Positions 8,923 to 17,692 of a DNA stretch of 64,000 nt are shown here, piece by piece. The notes under the pieces were generated by a model that searched no databases, had not been told where the DNA came from, and worked only from the letters and a program-made list of their open reading frames with translations. Numbering within the stretch: position 1 is the stretch's first letter; each line of letters opens with the position of its first letter. The DNA comes from Amycolatopsis roodepoortensis (GTDB lineage: Bacteria > Actinomycetota > Actinomycetes > Mycobacteriales > Pseudonocardiaceae). The stretch is from contig NZ_JADBEJ010000004.1 of the NCBI RefSeq assembly GCF_014873915.1, positions 930,001 through 994,000 on the forward strand, in the 5' to 3' direction. A program made the translations under genes and the position numbers.

Positions 8923-10191
8923 TCAGCAGGTGCCGGCGGTGGCGCGGAACACCTGGGTGCGCTCGCCGGAAAGCGGCCGCACCCGGACGGCGGGGTCGGC
9001 GGCCGGGAGCCACACCGACTGGCCGCGGCGAAGCTCGACCTGCTCGCCGTCGTCGGCCGTCACCAGCAGGCTCCCCGCGGTGCACAGCAGGATCTGGGGG
9101 CCGACGTCGTGGACGGCGACCTCGCCGTCGTCCCCGGCCTCCCATTCGATCCGCGACAGCTCGAACTCGGGCGCGTCGGTGCGGTACACCGACATGCGCC
9201 GGTCCGAGGCATACTTTCCCGCCGAGGGCCCATCAGCACTGCCGCGTTCGCCGCTCTGGACCGGCATCTCGCCGCACGCGAAGTCGACGACACGCAGCAG
9301 CTCCGGCACGTCGACGTGCTTCGGGGTCAGCCCGCAGCGCAGGATGTTGTCCGAGTTCGCGAGGATCTCGACGGCGGTGCCGTGCAGGTACAGGTGCAGG
9401 TTCCCGGCGGGCAGGTAGATCGCCTCGCCCGCGCTGAGGGTGAGCCGGTTGAGCAGCAGCGCCGCGAGCACCCCCGCGTCCCGGGGGTGCGACTCGCCGA
9501 GCTCCAGGATGGTGCGGCATTCGACGTCGAATTCGCCGCGTTCCTGGACGTGCTTCACACACGAATCGAGGACCTCGGGCAGCAGTTCGTCGAGCGCCGC
9601 CTGCGGCAGGGTGATCCAGGTGGTGAACAGGGCGCGCAGCCCGGCCGGATCCGGCTGGGCCTCCAGCAGCACCGCGTACTTCGCCAGCCCGGGCGTCTCG
9701 ATCGCCTTCAGCAGCGCGATCGTGCGCTCCGGGTCGCGGAAGCCCGCCAGCGCGTGGAACTCCGTCAGCGCGCAGACGAGTTCCGGTTTCGCCGTCGGAT
9801 CCGGGTAGTTGCGGTTCGAGGCGTCGCGCGGGATCCCCGCCGACTCCTCGCGCGCGTAGCCCTCCGCCGCCTGCGCGGCCGACGGGTGCGCCTGCATCGA
9901 AAGCGGCTCTTCGGCGGCGAGGATCTTCATCAGGAACGGCAGCCTCCCGCCCCAGCGGTCGGCGCACATCGTGCCGAGCTGGCCGACCGGATCGGCTTCG
10001 ACGAGCTCCAGCAGGCTCCGCTCGGTGCCGTCCGGGCCGATGACGTGGGACGGGTCGCCGGGGTGGGCGCCCATCCACAGTTCCGCCTCCGGATGCGGCG
10101 CCGGCACCGGGCGCCCCAGCAGCTCGGGGATCGTCGTCCTGGATCCCCACGCGTAGGGCCGCACGGCATTGCGCAGCAGCTCCACTGTCAC
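8923..10191 (-). CDS. manA: Mannose-6-phosphate isomerase, class I
   Basis: It interconverts fructose-6-phosphate and mannose-6-phosphate, feeding GDP-mannose synthesis. The class I cupin signature is clear: zinc ligands in QAHPS, the Glu of KPELVCAL, and the His of the AIYLPAGNLHLYLHG block, with the conserved active-site segment after it. The likely start is GTG 10191 with GGAG five bases upstream; GTG 10185 with GAGG is an alternative. The product is about 422 residues. The gene is last in a minus-strand run manB, Trm112-like, SIS, manA, the order seen around Rv3255c-Rv3257c in mycobacteria, and is probably cotranscribed with them. Confidence 0.93.
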   Translation of the reverse strand: MTVELLRNAVRPYAWGSRTTIPELLGRPVPAPHPEAELWMGAHPGDPSHVIGPDGTERSLLELVEADPVGQLGTMCADRWGGRLPFLMKILAAEEPLSMQAHPSAAQAAEGYAREESAGIPRDASNRNYPDPTAKPELVCALTEFHALAGFRDPERTIALLKAIETPGLAKYAVLLEAQPDPAGLRALFTTWITLPQAALDELLPEVLDSCVKHVQERGEFDVECRTILELGESHPRDAGVLAALLLNRLTLSAGEAIYLPAGNLHLYLHGTAVEILANSDNILRCGLTPKHVDVPELLRVVDFACGEMPVQSGERGSADGPSAGKYASDRRMSVYRTDAPEFELSRIEWEAGDDGEVAVHDVGPQILLCTAGSLLVTADDGEQVELRRGQSVWLPAADPAVRVRPLSGERTQVFRATAGTC

Positions 10192-10251
10192 CTCAACTCC
10201 TCGCCGGGCACGGGTGGTGCCGGCCCTCATTGCTTACGTCGCGCTCGGGAC

Positions 10252-11343
10252 TCACGCCGTTGCGGGCGTGTACCTCCCGGCGCCGCCGATGCTGCCGACG
10301 GCAAGCCCCAGATAGACCGCGGCCAGCTCGAAACGGAGCGCGAGAACGGCCGCACGCACGATCTCGTCCGTTTCGATCTCTTCGGCCGGGGCGATCACGT
10401 CGCCGCCGGGCAGCAGGTCTTCCGCCTGGTAGCGGGCCGCCTCGGCGGCGGGCCCCGTGCGAACGGAGAGGAGCAGCACCTTCGGCGTCGCGCCGGCCCC
10501 CTCTTCCGGGTCCGCGAAGATATCGCGATCCACGCCCCCGGACAACGCCGCCCGCCGCAAAGCGGGCCTGGCCAGCGCCTGGCGATAGTCCTCCACGTCA
10601 CAGACGAGGGCGGCGTGCGCGGCGAACGCGTGGGCCGCGTGCTCGCCGACGGCGACCGCGACCGGGTCCAGCCCCCACAGCAGCGGCTGGCGCTCGGCCA
10701 GCTTCAGCGCCATCGCCTTGGCCGGGTTCGCGAACGAATCCCTGGCCAGGTAGTCCTTCTCCGCCTCCGCGTCGAGGTGGTCCGCGAGCTGCTCCAGATC
10801 GGCCACCAGCAGGCCGAGCGCGTTCGCGGTCAGCAGGGCGGCGGCGAGCCCGCGGGGGAACGCCATCTCCGGCGGGACCGGGATCCTCGGCGCGAGCAGC
10901 AGCCCCTTGCCCGCGATGGAGGCCGCGACCGGGCCTTCGTCGGGGGCGGACAACACGACCCTCGCGCCGAACCGGGCGGCGCGTTCCAAGGAGGCGGCCA
11001 GCTCGCGGTCACCGGCGTCGTCGGTGTGCGCGAAGACGACGTCGAGCGCGCCGATCCAGCTCGGCACCACCTCGGCGACGACCACCGGCACCGGGCACGA
11101 CGGGGTCAGGAGCGCGGCGACCAGCCGGGTCAGCGTCCGGCTGACGCCCGGCCGGTCGATCAGCACGAGCGAGCGCGGGCGCCCGACGTCCAGGCGATCG
11201 CTCAGCTCGAGTTCGGCCGCGGCTTCGGCGGTCGCCCGGACCTGGGCGCCCGCCATCGCGGCGGCACGGAGAAGCCCCGCGGTGTCGGCCTCGGCCAGCC
11301 TCGCGGGATCGTCGAGCAGGGAATCGTCAGGGACCGTCGGCAT
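10252..11343 (-). CDS. SIS-domain protein of the mannose operon (Rv3256c-like)
   Basis: This protein of about 363 residues has the fold expected of bifunctional phosphoglucose/phosphomannose isomerase-like SIS proteins. There is an acidic N-terminus, a Rossmann-like block around residues 55-160 and a second sugar-phosphate isomerase-like half with a conserved central region. Its position between manB and manA matches Rv3256c of M. tuberculosis, which has no proven activity. ATG 11343 lies inside the preceding Trm112-like gene (stop at 11327), giving a 17-bp overlap that suggests translational coupling. The open frame extends to 11406, but that extension is mostly the Trm112-like gene in another frame. 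Confidence 0.75.
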   Translation of the reverse strand: MPTVPDDSLLDDPARLAEADTAGLLRAAAMAGAQVRATAEAAAELELSDRLDVGRPRSLVLIDRPGVSRTLTRLVAALLTPSCPVPVVVAEVVPSWIGALDVVFAHTDDAGDRELAASLERAARFGARVVLSAPDEGPVAASIAGKGLLLAPRIPVPPEMAFPRGLAAALLTANALGLLVADLEQLADHLDAEAEKDYLARDSFANPAKAMALKLAERQPLLWGLDPVAVAVGEHAAHAFAAHAALVCDVEDYRQALARPALRRAALSGGVDRDIFADPEEGAGATPKVLLLSVRTGPAAEAARYQAEDLLPGGDVIAPAEEIETDEIVRAAVLALRFELAAVYLGLAVGSIGGAGRYTPATA

Positions 11344-11548
11344 GGGCGCCATCCGGGGTCGTCGGCTCGGTGGCTTCGTCCAGCAACAGTACCGGGATTC
11401 CATCACGGACCGGATACTCGCGACCGCATTCCGTGCAGGTCAGCGCGTCGGCCTCGGGATCGGCCGCCGTCCCCGGCCGCAGCTGCGCGTGATCGGGGGA
11501 CGGGCAGGCCAGGATCTCCAGCAACTGTGCGTCGAACGTGACGGCCAT
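11327..11548 (-). CDS. Trm112-like zinc-ribbon protein with incomplete Cys set
   Basis: This 73-residue protein has the Trm112/UPF0434 pattern: LLEILACP near residue 10, a second CxxC (C38, C41) and the YPVRDGIPVLL tail. The usual first CxxC knuckle is changed to C-P-S-P-D-H, leaving C15, C38 and C41, with H20 as a possible fourth ligand. Trm112 proteins stabilise methyltransferases; the bacterial forms are poorly characterised. It is translated between manB and the SIS gene and overlaps the latter, so its expression follows the mannose operon. Its partner is unknown. Confidence 0.8.
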   Translation of the reverse strand: MAVTFDAQLLEILACPSPDHAQLRPGTAADPEADALTCTECGREYPVRDGIPVLLLDEATEPTTPDGAHADGP

Positions 11549-11600
11549 GGTTACTCCCTACCTGTGGGACGGCTCTGTGTGCGTCTTCACGACACATTCG

Positions 11601-12956
11601 TTACCCACGGACGATCGCCAATACGTCTTCGGTCAGCGCCCGGACGGCCTCGGCGTCGGCGGCCTCGACGTTCAGGCGGAGCAGCGGCTCGGTGTTGGAC
11701 GGGCGCAGGTTGAACCAGCCACCGCCGGGGAGCTGCACGGTGAGCCCGTCCAGTTCGTCGATTTCGACGCCGTCGCGGGCGCCGAACGCGTCCTTGACCG
11801 CCATCATGCGCGCGACCTGGTCGTCGACGGTGGAGTTGATCTCACCGGAGGCCGAGTAGCGCGAGTACTCCGCCGTCAGCTCGGAGAGCGGGCCCGCCTG
11901 CTCGCCGAGGGCGGCGAGGACGTGCAGCGCGGCCAGCATGCCGGTGTCGGCCCGCCAGAAGTCGCGGAAGTAGTAGTGGGCCGAGTGCTCCCCGCCGAAG
12001 ATCGCGCCGGTCTTGGCCATCTCGGCCTTGATGAACGAGTGCCCGACCCGGGTGCGCACCGGCTTGCCGCCGTGCTCGGCGACGATCTCCGGGACACCCT
12101 TCGACGTGATCAGGTTGTGGATGATGGTGCCGCCCGGCTCCTTCTCCAGCTCGCGGATCGCGACCAGCGCGGTGATGGCGCTGGGCGAGACCGGCTCGCC
12201 GCGCTCGTCGACGACGAAGCAGCGGTCCGCGTCGCCGTCGAAGGCAAGGCCCGCGTCGGCGCCTTCCTCGCGCACCTTCGCCTGGAGGTCGACGATGTTC
12301 TTCGGGTCGAGCGGGTTGGCCTCGTGGTTCGGGAAGTTGCCGTCGAGTTCGAAGTACATCGGGACGACCTCGATGGGCAGGCCGGCGAACACCGTCGGGA
12401 CGGTGTAGCCGCCCATGCCGTTGCCGGCGTCGACGACGACCTTCAGCGGACGGCTGCCCGACAGGTCGACGAGCTTGCGCAGGTACGCCGCGTAGTCCGC
12501 GAGGACGTCCTTCTCGGTCACCGAACCGCGCTGGCCCTCGAAGGCGGGCACACCCTGCTCGACGGTGTCGCGGATCTCCGCGAGACCGGAGTCCTGGCCG
12601 ACCGGGGCGGCACCCGAGCGGCACAGCTTGATGCCGTTGTACTTCGCCGGGTTGTGGCTGGCGGTGAACATGGCGCCCGGCAGGTTGAGCGACCCGGACG
12701 CGAAGTACAGCTGGTCGGTGCTGGCGAGGCCGATCGACACGACGTCGAGGCCCTGCGAGGTCACGCCGTCGGCGAAGGCGGCGGCCAGCTCGGGCGAGGA
12801 GTCGCGCATGTCGTGGCCGATCACCACGGAGTCGGACTCCGGCTTGATCAACAGGGCGAACGCCGATCCGAGGTCGCGGACGAGTGCCGCGTCCAGCTGC
12901 TCACCGACCACGCCGCGAATGTCGTAGGCCTTCACGATGCCCGAAAGGTCTGGCAC
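11601..12956 (-). CDS. manB: Phosphomannomutase/phosphoglucomutase
   Basis: This 451-residue alpha-D-phosphohexomutase converts mannose-6-phosphate to mannose-1-phosphate. All four family signatures are present: the phosphoserine loop TASHNP (S100), the metal loop DGDADRC, the sugar-binding GGEHSAHYYF loop and the phosphate-binding RPSNTEP loop near the C-terminus. The GTG start at 12956 is preceded by GGGGAG. It heads the minus-strand mannose operon and, with manA, supplies GDP-mannose for cell-wall glycolipids and glycoproteins. The start is 72 bp from the end of the upstream DUF3499 gene, which may belong to the same transcript. Confidence 0.93.
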   Translation of the reverse strand: MPDLSGIVKAYDIRGVVGEQLDAALVRDLGSAFALLIKPESDSVVIGHDMRDSSPELAAAFADGVTSQGLDVVSIGLASTDQLYFASGSLNLPGAMFTASHNPAKYNGIKLCRSGAAPVGQDSGLAEIRDTVEQGVPAFEGQRGSVTEKDVLADYAAYLRKLVDLSGSRPLKVVVDAGNGMGGYTVPTVFAGLPIEVVPMYFELDGNFPNHEANPLDPKNIVDLQAKVREEGADAGLAFDGDADRCFVVDERGEPVSPSAITALVAIRELEKEPGGTIIHNLITSKGVPEIVAEHGGKPVRTRVGHSFIKAEMAKTGAIFGGEHSAHYYFRDFWRADTGMLAALHVLAALGEQAGPLSELTAEYSRYSASGEINSTVDDQVARMMAVKDAFGARDGVEIDELDGLTVQLPGGGWFNLRPSNTEPLLRLNVEAADAEAVRALTEDVLAIVRG

Positions 12957-13028
12957 GCCTGCTCCCCGCCAATAGTCTCGTTACAACGCCCTCTGGCGCG
13001 CTCGAAAGCCTACCGGCGAGCCTTCGCG

Positions 13029-13382
13029 TCAGGCGCGGCCGGGCAGGACGCGCAGGTGGCCGCGCCTGCCCGAGGGGCCCTCGGGTTCGGGCTCGGGGGC
13101 GGGCTTGTCGGACCGGCCCGCCTCGCGCACGGCCTCGGCCAGCGCGGTCAGCTCGTCGGCGGACGGGTCCGGGGCGGCGAAGGCCCCTTCGTGCCGGACG
13201 ACTTCCCAGCCCTTGGGCACGGTCAGCCGGAGGGCGTGCGCCTCGCAGAGGTCATAGGAGTGCGGCTCGCTCGCGGTGGCCAAGGGGCCCACGACGGCTG
13301 TCGAATCGCTGTAGGCATACGTGAGCGTGGCGACAGCGGGTTCGAGACAACCCGTTCGCGAACACTTTCGTACGCTCCGCAC
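13029..13382 (-). CDS. DUF3499 family protein (Rv3258c-like)
   Basis: This protein of about 117 residues starts with RKCSRTGC, contains the YAYSDSTAVVGPLA block and ends the conserved part with SYDLCEAHALRLTVPKGWEVVRH. The Cys/His spacing (C7, C12, then CEAHA) suggests a small metal-binding domain. The remainder is a Pro/Glu-rich tail. This is the DUF3499 family, which is restricted to actinobacteria and adjacent to manB in mycobacteria (Rv3258c). GTG 13382 is chosen because the conserved domain begins immediately after it; no good SD is visible. It is divergent from the zincin gene, with about 80 bp between the chosen starts. Molecular function is unknown. Confidence 0.8.
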   Translation of the reverse strand: MRSVRKCSRTGCLEPAVATLTYAYSDSTAVVGPLATASEPHSYDLCEAHALRLTVPKGWEVVRHEGAFAAPDPSADELTALAEAVREAGRSDKPAPEPEPEGPSGRRGHLRVLPGRA

Positions 13383-13462
13383 GATCGAGAACGATAGCGC
13401 GTCGCGAGCCGGGCGTACCGGCGACACGCGCTTTGAATCGCCGAGCGCGTACCCTTCGGTTC

Positions 13463-13930
13463 GTGGCGACGGCTCGTGATTCCCGACAGCGACGGCGGAT
13501 GCGACGGGACCGGCACGGCCGGGGCCTGCGCGGAGCGCTGTATCCGTCGACCCTTCCCGCCGCCGCTAGCAGGGCGGAAAGGTTCGACGCGCTGGTTCTG
13601 GACGCGCTCGAACCGATCGAAGCGCGGTGGCGGCACGAGCTGACGAAGCTCGACGTCGCCGTCGACGACGTCCCCGAAGTTCGCTCGGATGGCGCACCGG
13701 CCGGAGTCGACGGCGTGCTGCACGACGGCGCCGTCCCGCTCTCGCGGCTCGTGCCCGCCGGCGTCGACCGCGCCGGCCTCCCGACGCGGGCCCGCATCGT
13801 CCTCTACCGCCGCCCCCTCGAAGCGCGCGCGAAGGACCCCGGCGAACTCGCGGAACTCGTGCACGACGTCCTCGTCGAACAGGTCGCGGGCTACCTGGGC
13901 GTCGAACCCGACGTCATCGAAGGCGAATAA
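13463..13930 (+). CDS. Metallopeptidase-like (zincin, Rv3259-like) protein with degenerate HExxH
   Basis: This protein of about 155 residues belongs to the bacterial one-domain zincin family. It has a basic N-terminus (GRGLRGALYP), an RFDALVLDALEPIEARW helix and a C-terminal active-site helix. That helix reads H-D-V-L-V-E-Q-V-A-G-Y-L-G where HExxH is expected, so the first His is kept while Glu and the second His are replaced, and peptidase activity is uncertain. GTG 13463 is preferred because Rv3259-like proteins start shortly before GRGLRG; an in-frame TTG lies at 13433. It is divergent from DUF3499, as in mycobacteria. Confidence 0.75.
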   Translation: MATARDSRQRRRMRRDRHGRGLRGALYPSTLPAAASRAERFDALVLDALEPIEARWRHELTKLDVAVDDVPEVRSDGAPAGVDGVLHDGAVPLSRLVPAGVDRAGLPTRARIVLYRRPLEARAKDPGELAELVHDVLVEQVAGYLGVEPDVIEGE

Positions 13931-14033
13931 CCCTCACCTCCGCACCCCAGCCCCCGCCCTTCCCCGGGGGGCGTCCCCAGCCCAGTGTATCGCGGGACAC
14001 CGATGGGACCTGCGAAAACGCCGCCGGAGCGCG

Positions 14034-14069
14034 GAGTTGTCCACAAGGGGAAGGGGCTGTGGACAACTC
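14034..14069. repeat. Inverted repeat built from two DnaA-box-like sequences
   Basis: TTGTCCACA at 14037-14045 and its exact reverse complement at 14058-14066 sit within a 12-bp perfect stem with a 12-nt loop. TTGTCCACA is the consensus DnaA box of high-GC actinobacteria. With only two boxes and no dnaA/dnaN nearby this is not an origin; a DnaA-binding or purely structural element is possible. Confidence 0.55.
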
Positions 14070-14089
14070 GGAACCGGGTTGCGCAGAGG

Positions 14090-14142
14090 GTTCCCAATGT
14101 CGCATTTGGGTCGCTCAGCGTCTCAAGTGCGACATTGGGAAC
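14090..14142. repeat. Stem-loop with CCCAATGTCGCA arms
   Basis: A 15-bp perfect outer stem (14090-14104 with 14128-14142) continues inward with one mismatch to a 3-nt loop. It lies in the tail-to-tail region and could terminate in either direction. Confidence 0.7.
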
Positions 14143-14222
14143 GCGTGGCAAGCGAATCCCGACCTGGGCATCGGGGCCAGCGCACGGCGGAGGCACGAAG
14201 CGCTCGAAGCCGGCGAGCGGCT

Positions 14223-14275
14223 GTCCTGAAGGGCACCTTCGGGACGTTCAGCGTCTCGAAGGTGCCCTTCAGGAC
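14223..14275. terminator. Stem-loop with CTGAAGGGCACCTTCG arms
   Basis: An almost perfect 24-bp stem (one G-U) with a 5-nt loop ends 11 bases before the stop of the minus-strand glycosyltransferase gene. It is a likely terminator for that gene. Confidence 0.75.
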
Positions 14276-14286
14276 CGCCCGGCCGC

Positions 14287-17200
14287 TCAAGAAGCCGCAG
14301 ATCGCCTCCGCGTGGGAACAGCCGTCAGCAGCGTGAACAAAACCGCCGCCACCTGTGCCAGCAGCAACAGGTTCCGCGTCGTCCCCTGATGCTCCACCAC
14401 GACCTCCGAAGGCGTGGGCGGAACCGAAACCGCCACCTGATGCCCCCACGCCCGCACGATCGGCACCGCCTTGCCGTCCACGCTCGCCTGCCAGCCCGCC
14501 TCGAACTCCGCGGCCAGCACGAGCAGCCGCCCGGTCGGTCCTTCCGAGACGCGCACCCGCACGTCCGGCAGCCCGGCCTGCACCGGCGCCACCCCGGGTG
14601 ACGCCCCCGGCGCGCCCTTGCCGGTCACGGCCGCCTGTGCCAGTTCCGGCGAGATCAACGCCACCTGCCCGCCGGCCGGCAGCAAGCGCAGCACCGGACG
14701 CCCGTCCGAGGTCGGCTCCGCCAAAACCACCAGATCAGGCGCGAGTTCGACGAAGGCACCACCGTCGGCGCCGCTCGGCAGCACGACATACGAGACCCCC
14801 GACGCCAAAGCAGCCGCGAAGGCCTGCTTGACGGCGTCCGGCGAGCCTTGCAGCAGATCCCGGCGCCACGAGGCGAGCCGATCGGCGCTGCCCGGCGTCG
14901 GCGCGAACTCGTCGTCGCCGAAACTCGGCAACCGCCCACCGGTCTGCCGGGCAACGTCACCGATCACCAGCACCGAGCGGCCAGTCGAAGCCAGTTCCGC
15001 CGAAATCTCCGGAGCCAGCGAGGGACGCGCACCCGCCCGCAGAGGCCCTTCCCGCCCGGCGACGACCGCACCGGTCGCCAGCGCCAGCAGCACGAGCACC
15101 CCGGCCACGGCCGTGACCTTCGCCAGCCAAGGCGCCGGGTCGACCCCGGACCCGCCCCGCTGCCAGGTCGCCAGCACCGTCCACAGCAGTCCGGCGCTGA
15201 TCACCAGCAGCGGCACCCCGGCGTATCCGGTCGCGTGCGCGCCGCCCGACATCGGCGTCACGGCCACGAACCGCACTGCCCCGAGCCCGAGCACGCCCAG
15301 CACGACGACCGCGACACCGCCGGCGGCGCCCTTCGACGGCCGGACCACCAGCGCGACGATCGCAGCCGCGACCAGCGCCACCCCGATCGGCCAGGCGCCG
15401 GGGCCGCCCGGGTCCAGCCCGGCGAGGTCGGCCCCGGACGCGGCCGTGGCGCCGCCACCGAGCCCGTGCAACAGCAGTTCCGGATGCCGCAGCAGCACAC
15501 TCGGCCACGGCAGCAGCAACGCCAGCGGCAGGAACACCACGATGCCGACCGACGCGATCCGCCGCGCGAGCCCGGTCGGCGAGGGCAGTACCACGAATCC
15601 GATCAGCAACCCGACCAGCGCCAGCGCGTGCGCCAGCGGCGAGAAGGCGCCGATCAGCGCCAGCCCGATCGCGCTCAGCGCGGAAACGTGCAGCCAGCGC
15701 GAATCCGCGCGGACCAGCAGCCCGACGAGGCCCGCGATCACCAGCGGCAGGAGCAGATGCACGACGACGACGTCGAGCCGTCCCTGCGCGACCGAAGCGG
15801 TGGCCGCGGGAAGCACGCCGTACGCCGCCGCGGCGACGGCCCGAACCCAGCGGCGGACGCGAAGGTGCCGAGTGGCGGCGTACGCGCTCAGCGCGGCGAG
15901 CGGGATGTCACCGATCAGCAGGATCGCGACCAGCGCGGCGGGTCCGCCGATCGGGGCGAAGATCGCGCCGAGCGTGCCCAGCACCGGCAGCGTCGCGGGC
16001 GCGGGGCTCGCCGTCCCGCCCGCGATCGCGTGCCACGGCGCGAGATACGACGACCAGATCTCGCCGAGCCCGCCGACCGGCAGCAGTTTCCCGCCGAAGA
16101 GGTCCAGCCCCAGCCGGGACCCGTTGATCACCAACGCGAGGGCCGTCAACACGACGAGCATGAGTACCGGCGGGGCGAACACGGTCGCGCCCAGCACGCG
16201 TTTCCGGTCCACCTCGACGAACACGAGTTCCGGTTCCGGCCGCCGTCCGCCGTCCCGCGGCACCGGCGACGGTTTCGGCCCGGCCTCCGCGGGTTTCTCC
16301 GGCACCGCGACCGCGACGACCCCGCTCGGCCGCCGCAGGCCAGTCCCCCGCGAGCCGACACCGCGCATCGCCCCCGCCGGCAGCGCGCCGGGACCGACCG
16401 GACGGTCCTGCCCGGCCTTCACCGCCTCCGGCGGGATCCAGGCACCTTCCTGATCGACGCTCTCCGGCACCGTCCCGAGCGCGAAATCCCGTTCCACACC
16501 ACGCCGGACGAGACCGACGACACCGGCGCGCACCGCGTTGCGCACCCGCGTCATCCGGCCGGTGAACAGCCCGCCCACCCGGCCCGGCCTGCCGGTCTTC
16601 CGGCGTTCGGCGCGGGCCGCGCGCAGTCCGCCGCGGCCGCGCAGCAGGTACCAGGCGGCCGCGAGTTCCGCACCCGCCTCGCCGGTGCGCCGCAGCATCA
16701 GGAACGCGAGCGCCCGCAGCATCGCGAACACCGGAATTCGAAAAAGTCCGAACCAAAAGGACAGTGGGGAGCAGTTGACGAGGAACACCCGCAGCCCGTG
16801 CGCGCGGTTCGCCGTCGCGAGGGGAAGACCGAGGGCGTCCGGTTCGCGCTGTCCGGTGCTGAGCGCGCGAGCGTGCCGGAGCCGGGCCGCCGGCACCGAG
16901 AGCACGCGGCCGCCCGCCGCGTTGGCGCGCCAGCCGAAGTCGAGATCCTCGCGCAGCAACGGAAATCGCGGATCGTAGCCGCCGAGTTCGTGCCAGACTT
17001 CCCGCCGCACCAGCGATCCCGCGCTCGGCACGGCGAGCACGGCGGTGTCATCCTCGTCCGGTGAGATCTGCTGCCGGTGGCCGATGGCATCGGTCGACAA
17101 CCCGGCTTCGACGATGAGCCGCGGGTCGCTCCAGTCGACCGCGAGCGGACCGAGCACCGATGCCTCGGGCTCGTTTTCCGCCGCTGCCAACAGGTTTTCG

Positions 17201-17559
17201 AGACAGTCGGGTTCCGGGGCGCAGTCGTCGTGCAGCAGCCAGAGCCAGCCACCGGGATCACCCCAGCGTTCGACAGCGTGCTCGACGGCCGCGCCGACGG
17301 CGGCACCGAAGCCGACATCACGGGAAAGTGTGAGAATTCCGTCCAAGACCGGCGCCTCGCCGACGGACGCCGCGTCGGCGAGGATCTTCGCCGTCCCGTC
17401 GGTGGATCCGGTGTCGACCGCGAGGACGTGCCGCGGCCGGACTCCGCTGCGCCGCAGCGCGGAAAGCGCCAGTGGCAACCAGTTCTCGCCGTCGTGACAG
17501 ACCACAATGGCCAGAACGGGAACCGTGCGCAACACAGGTGACGCGGCGGTGCGTGACAA
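14287..17559 (-). CDS. GT2-family glycosyltransferase fused to a large polytopic membrane domain
   Basis: This 1,090-residue protein starts at TTG 17559 with GGAG six bases upstream. Residues 15-290 are a GT-A glycosyltransferase family 2 domain: a VVCHDG strand, the nucleotide-binding VDTGSTDGT, the metal-binding LLHDDCAPE (DDxD-like) and REDLDFGWR (ED acceptor site). A basic linker follows. Then comes a membrane region of ten or more helices (about 450-880), an extracytoplasmic domain and a last helix near the C-terminus. This architecture fits an envelope glycosyltransferase that uses a lipid-linked or nucleotide sugar. The gene lies between the mannose block and whiB2, so a mannose-derived donor is plausible but unproven. 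Confidence 0.85.
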   Translation of the reverse strand: MSRTAASPVLRTVPVLAIVVCHDGENWLPLALSALRRSGVRPRHVLAVDTGSTDGTAKILADAASVGEAPVLDGILTLSRDVGFGAAVGAAVEHAVERWGDPGGWLWLLHDDCAPEPDCLENLLAAAENEPEASVLGPLAVDWSDPRLIVEAGLSTDAIGHRQQISPDEDDTAVLAVPSAGSLVRREVWHELGGYDPRFPLLREDLDFGWRANAAGGRVLSVPAARLRHARALSTGQREPDALGLPLATANRAHGLRVFLVNCSPLSFWFGLFRIPVFAMLRALAFLMLRRTGEAGAELAAAWYLLRGRGGLRAARAERRKTGRPGRVGGLFTGRMTRVRNAVRAGVVGLVRRGVERDFALGTVPESVDQEGAWIPPEAVKAGQDRPVGPGALPAGAMRGVGSRGTGLRRPSGVVAVAVPEKPAEAGPKPSPVPRDGGRRPEPELVFVEVDRKRVLGATVFAPPVLMLVVLTALALVINGSRLGLDLFGGKLLPVGGLGEIWSSYLAPWHAIAGGTASPAPATLPVLGTLGAIFAPIGGPAALVAILLIGDIPLAALSAYAATRHLRVRRWVRAVAAAAYGVLPAATASVAQGRLDVVVVHLLLPLVIAGLVGLLVRADSRWLHVSALSAIGLALIGAFSPLAHALALVGLLIGFVVLPSPTGLARRIASVGIVVFLPLALLLPWPSVLLRHPELLLHGLGGGATAASGADLAGLDPGGPGAWPIGVALVAAAIVALVVRPSKGAAGGVAVVVLGVLGLGAVRFVAVTPMSGGAHATGYAGVPLLVISAGLLWTVLATWQRGGSGVDPAPWLAKVTAVAGVLVLLALATGAVVAGREGPLRAGARPSLAPEISAELASTGRSVLVIGDVARQTGGRLPSFGDDEFAPTPGSADRLASWRRDLLQGSPDAVKQAFAAALASGVSYVVLPSGADGGAFVELAPDLVVLAEPTSDGRPVLRLLPAGGQVALISPELAQAAVTGKGAPGASPGVAPVQAGLPDVRVRVSEGPTGRLLVLAAEFEAGWQASVDGKAVPIVRAWGHQVAVSVPPTPSEVVVEHQGTTRNLLLLAQVAAVLFTLLTAVPTRRRSAAS

Positions 17560-17655
17560 CGGGCACTCCAGATGTGGCGGCGAAGTCGAGTGCCGCCACC
17601 CTACGACGCGACCCTGTCACCCGTTGGTGGCCCCACTATGTGGAAGCGGGCGTAA

Positions 17656-17690
17656 GCGATCTCCGGCACGCACAGGCCGCCGGAGATCGC
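17656..17690 (-). terminator. Hairpin terminator of whiB2
   Basis: A 12-bp perfect stem (17656-17667 with 17679-17690) lies two bases past the whiB stop on the minus strand. Confidence 0.7.
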
Positions 17691-17692
17691 CG

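Larger units (their letters stand above)
13931..14286. other. 356-bp non-coding region with three long stem-loops
   Basis: This gap separates the convergent zincin and glycosyltransferase genes. It holds three inverted repeats in tandem: 14034-14069 (containing two inverted DnaA-box-like nonamers), 14090-14142 and 14223-14275. The loops of the last two share TCAGCGTCTC. I see no plausible coding frame with an SD. Confidence 0.7.

Noticed and set aside
14034..14069. Replication origin based on DnaA boxes
   Set aside because: There are only two boxes, no AT-rich unwinding element, and no dnaA, dnaN or parAB nearby.
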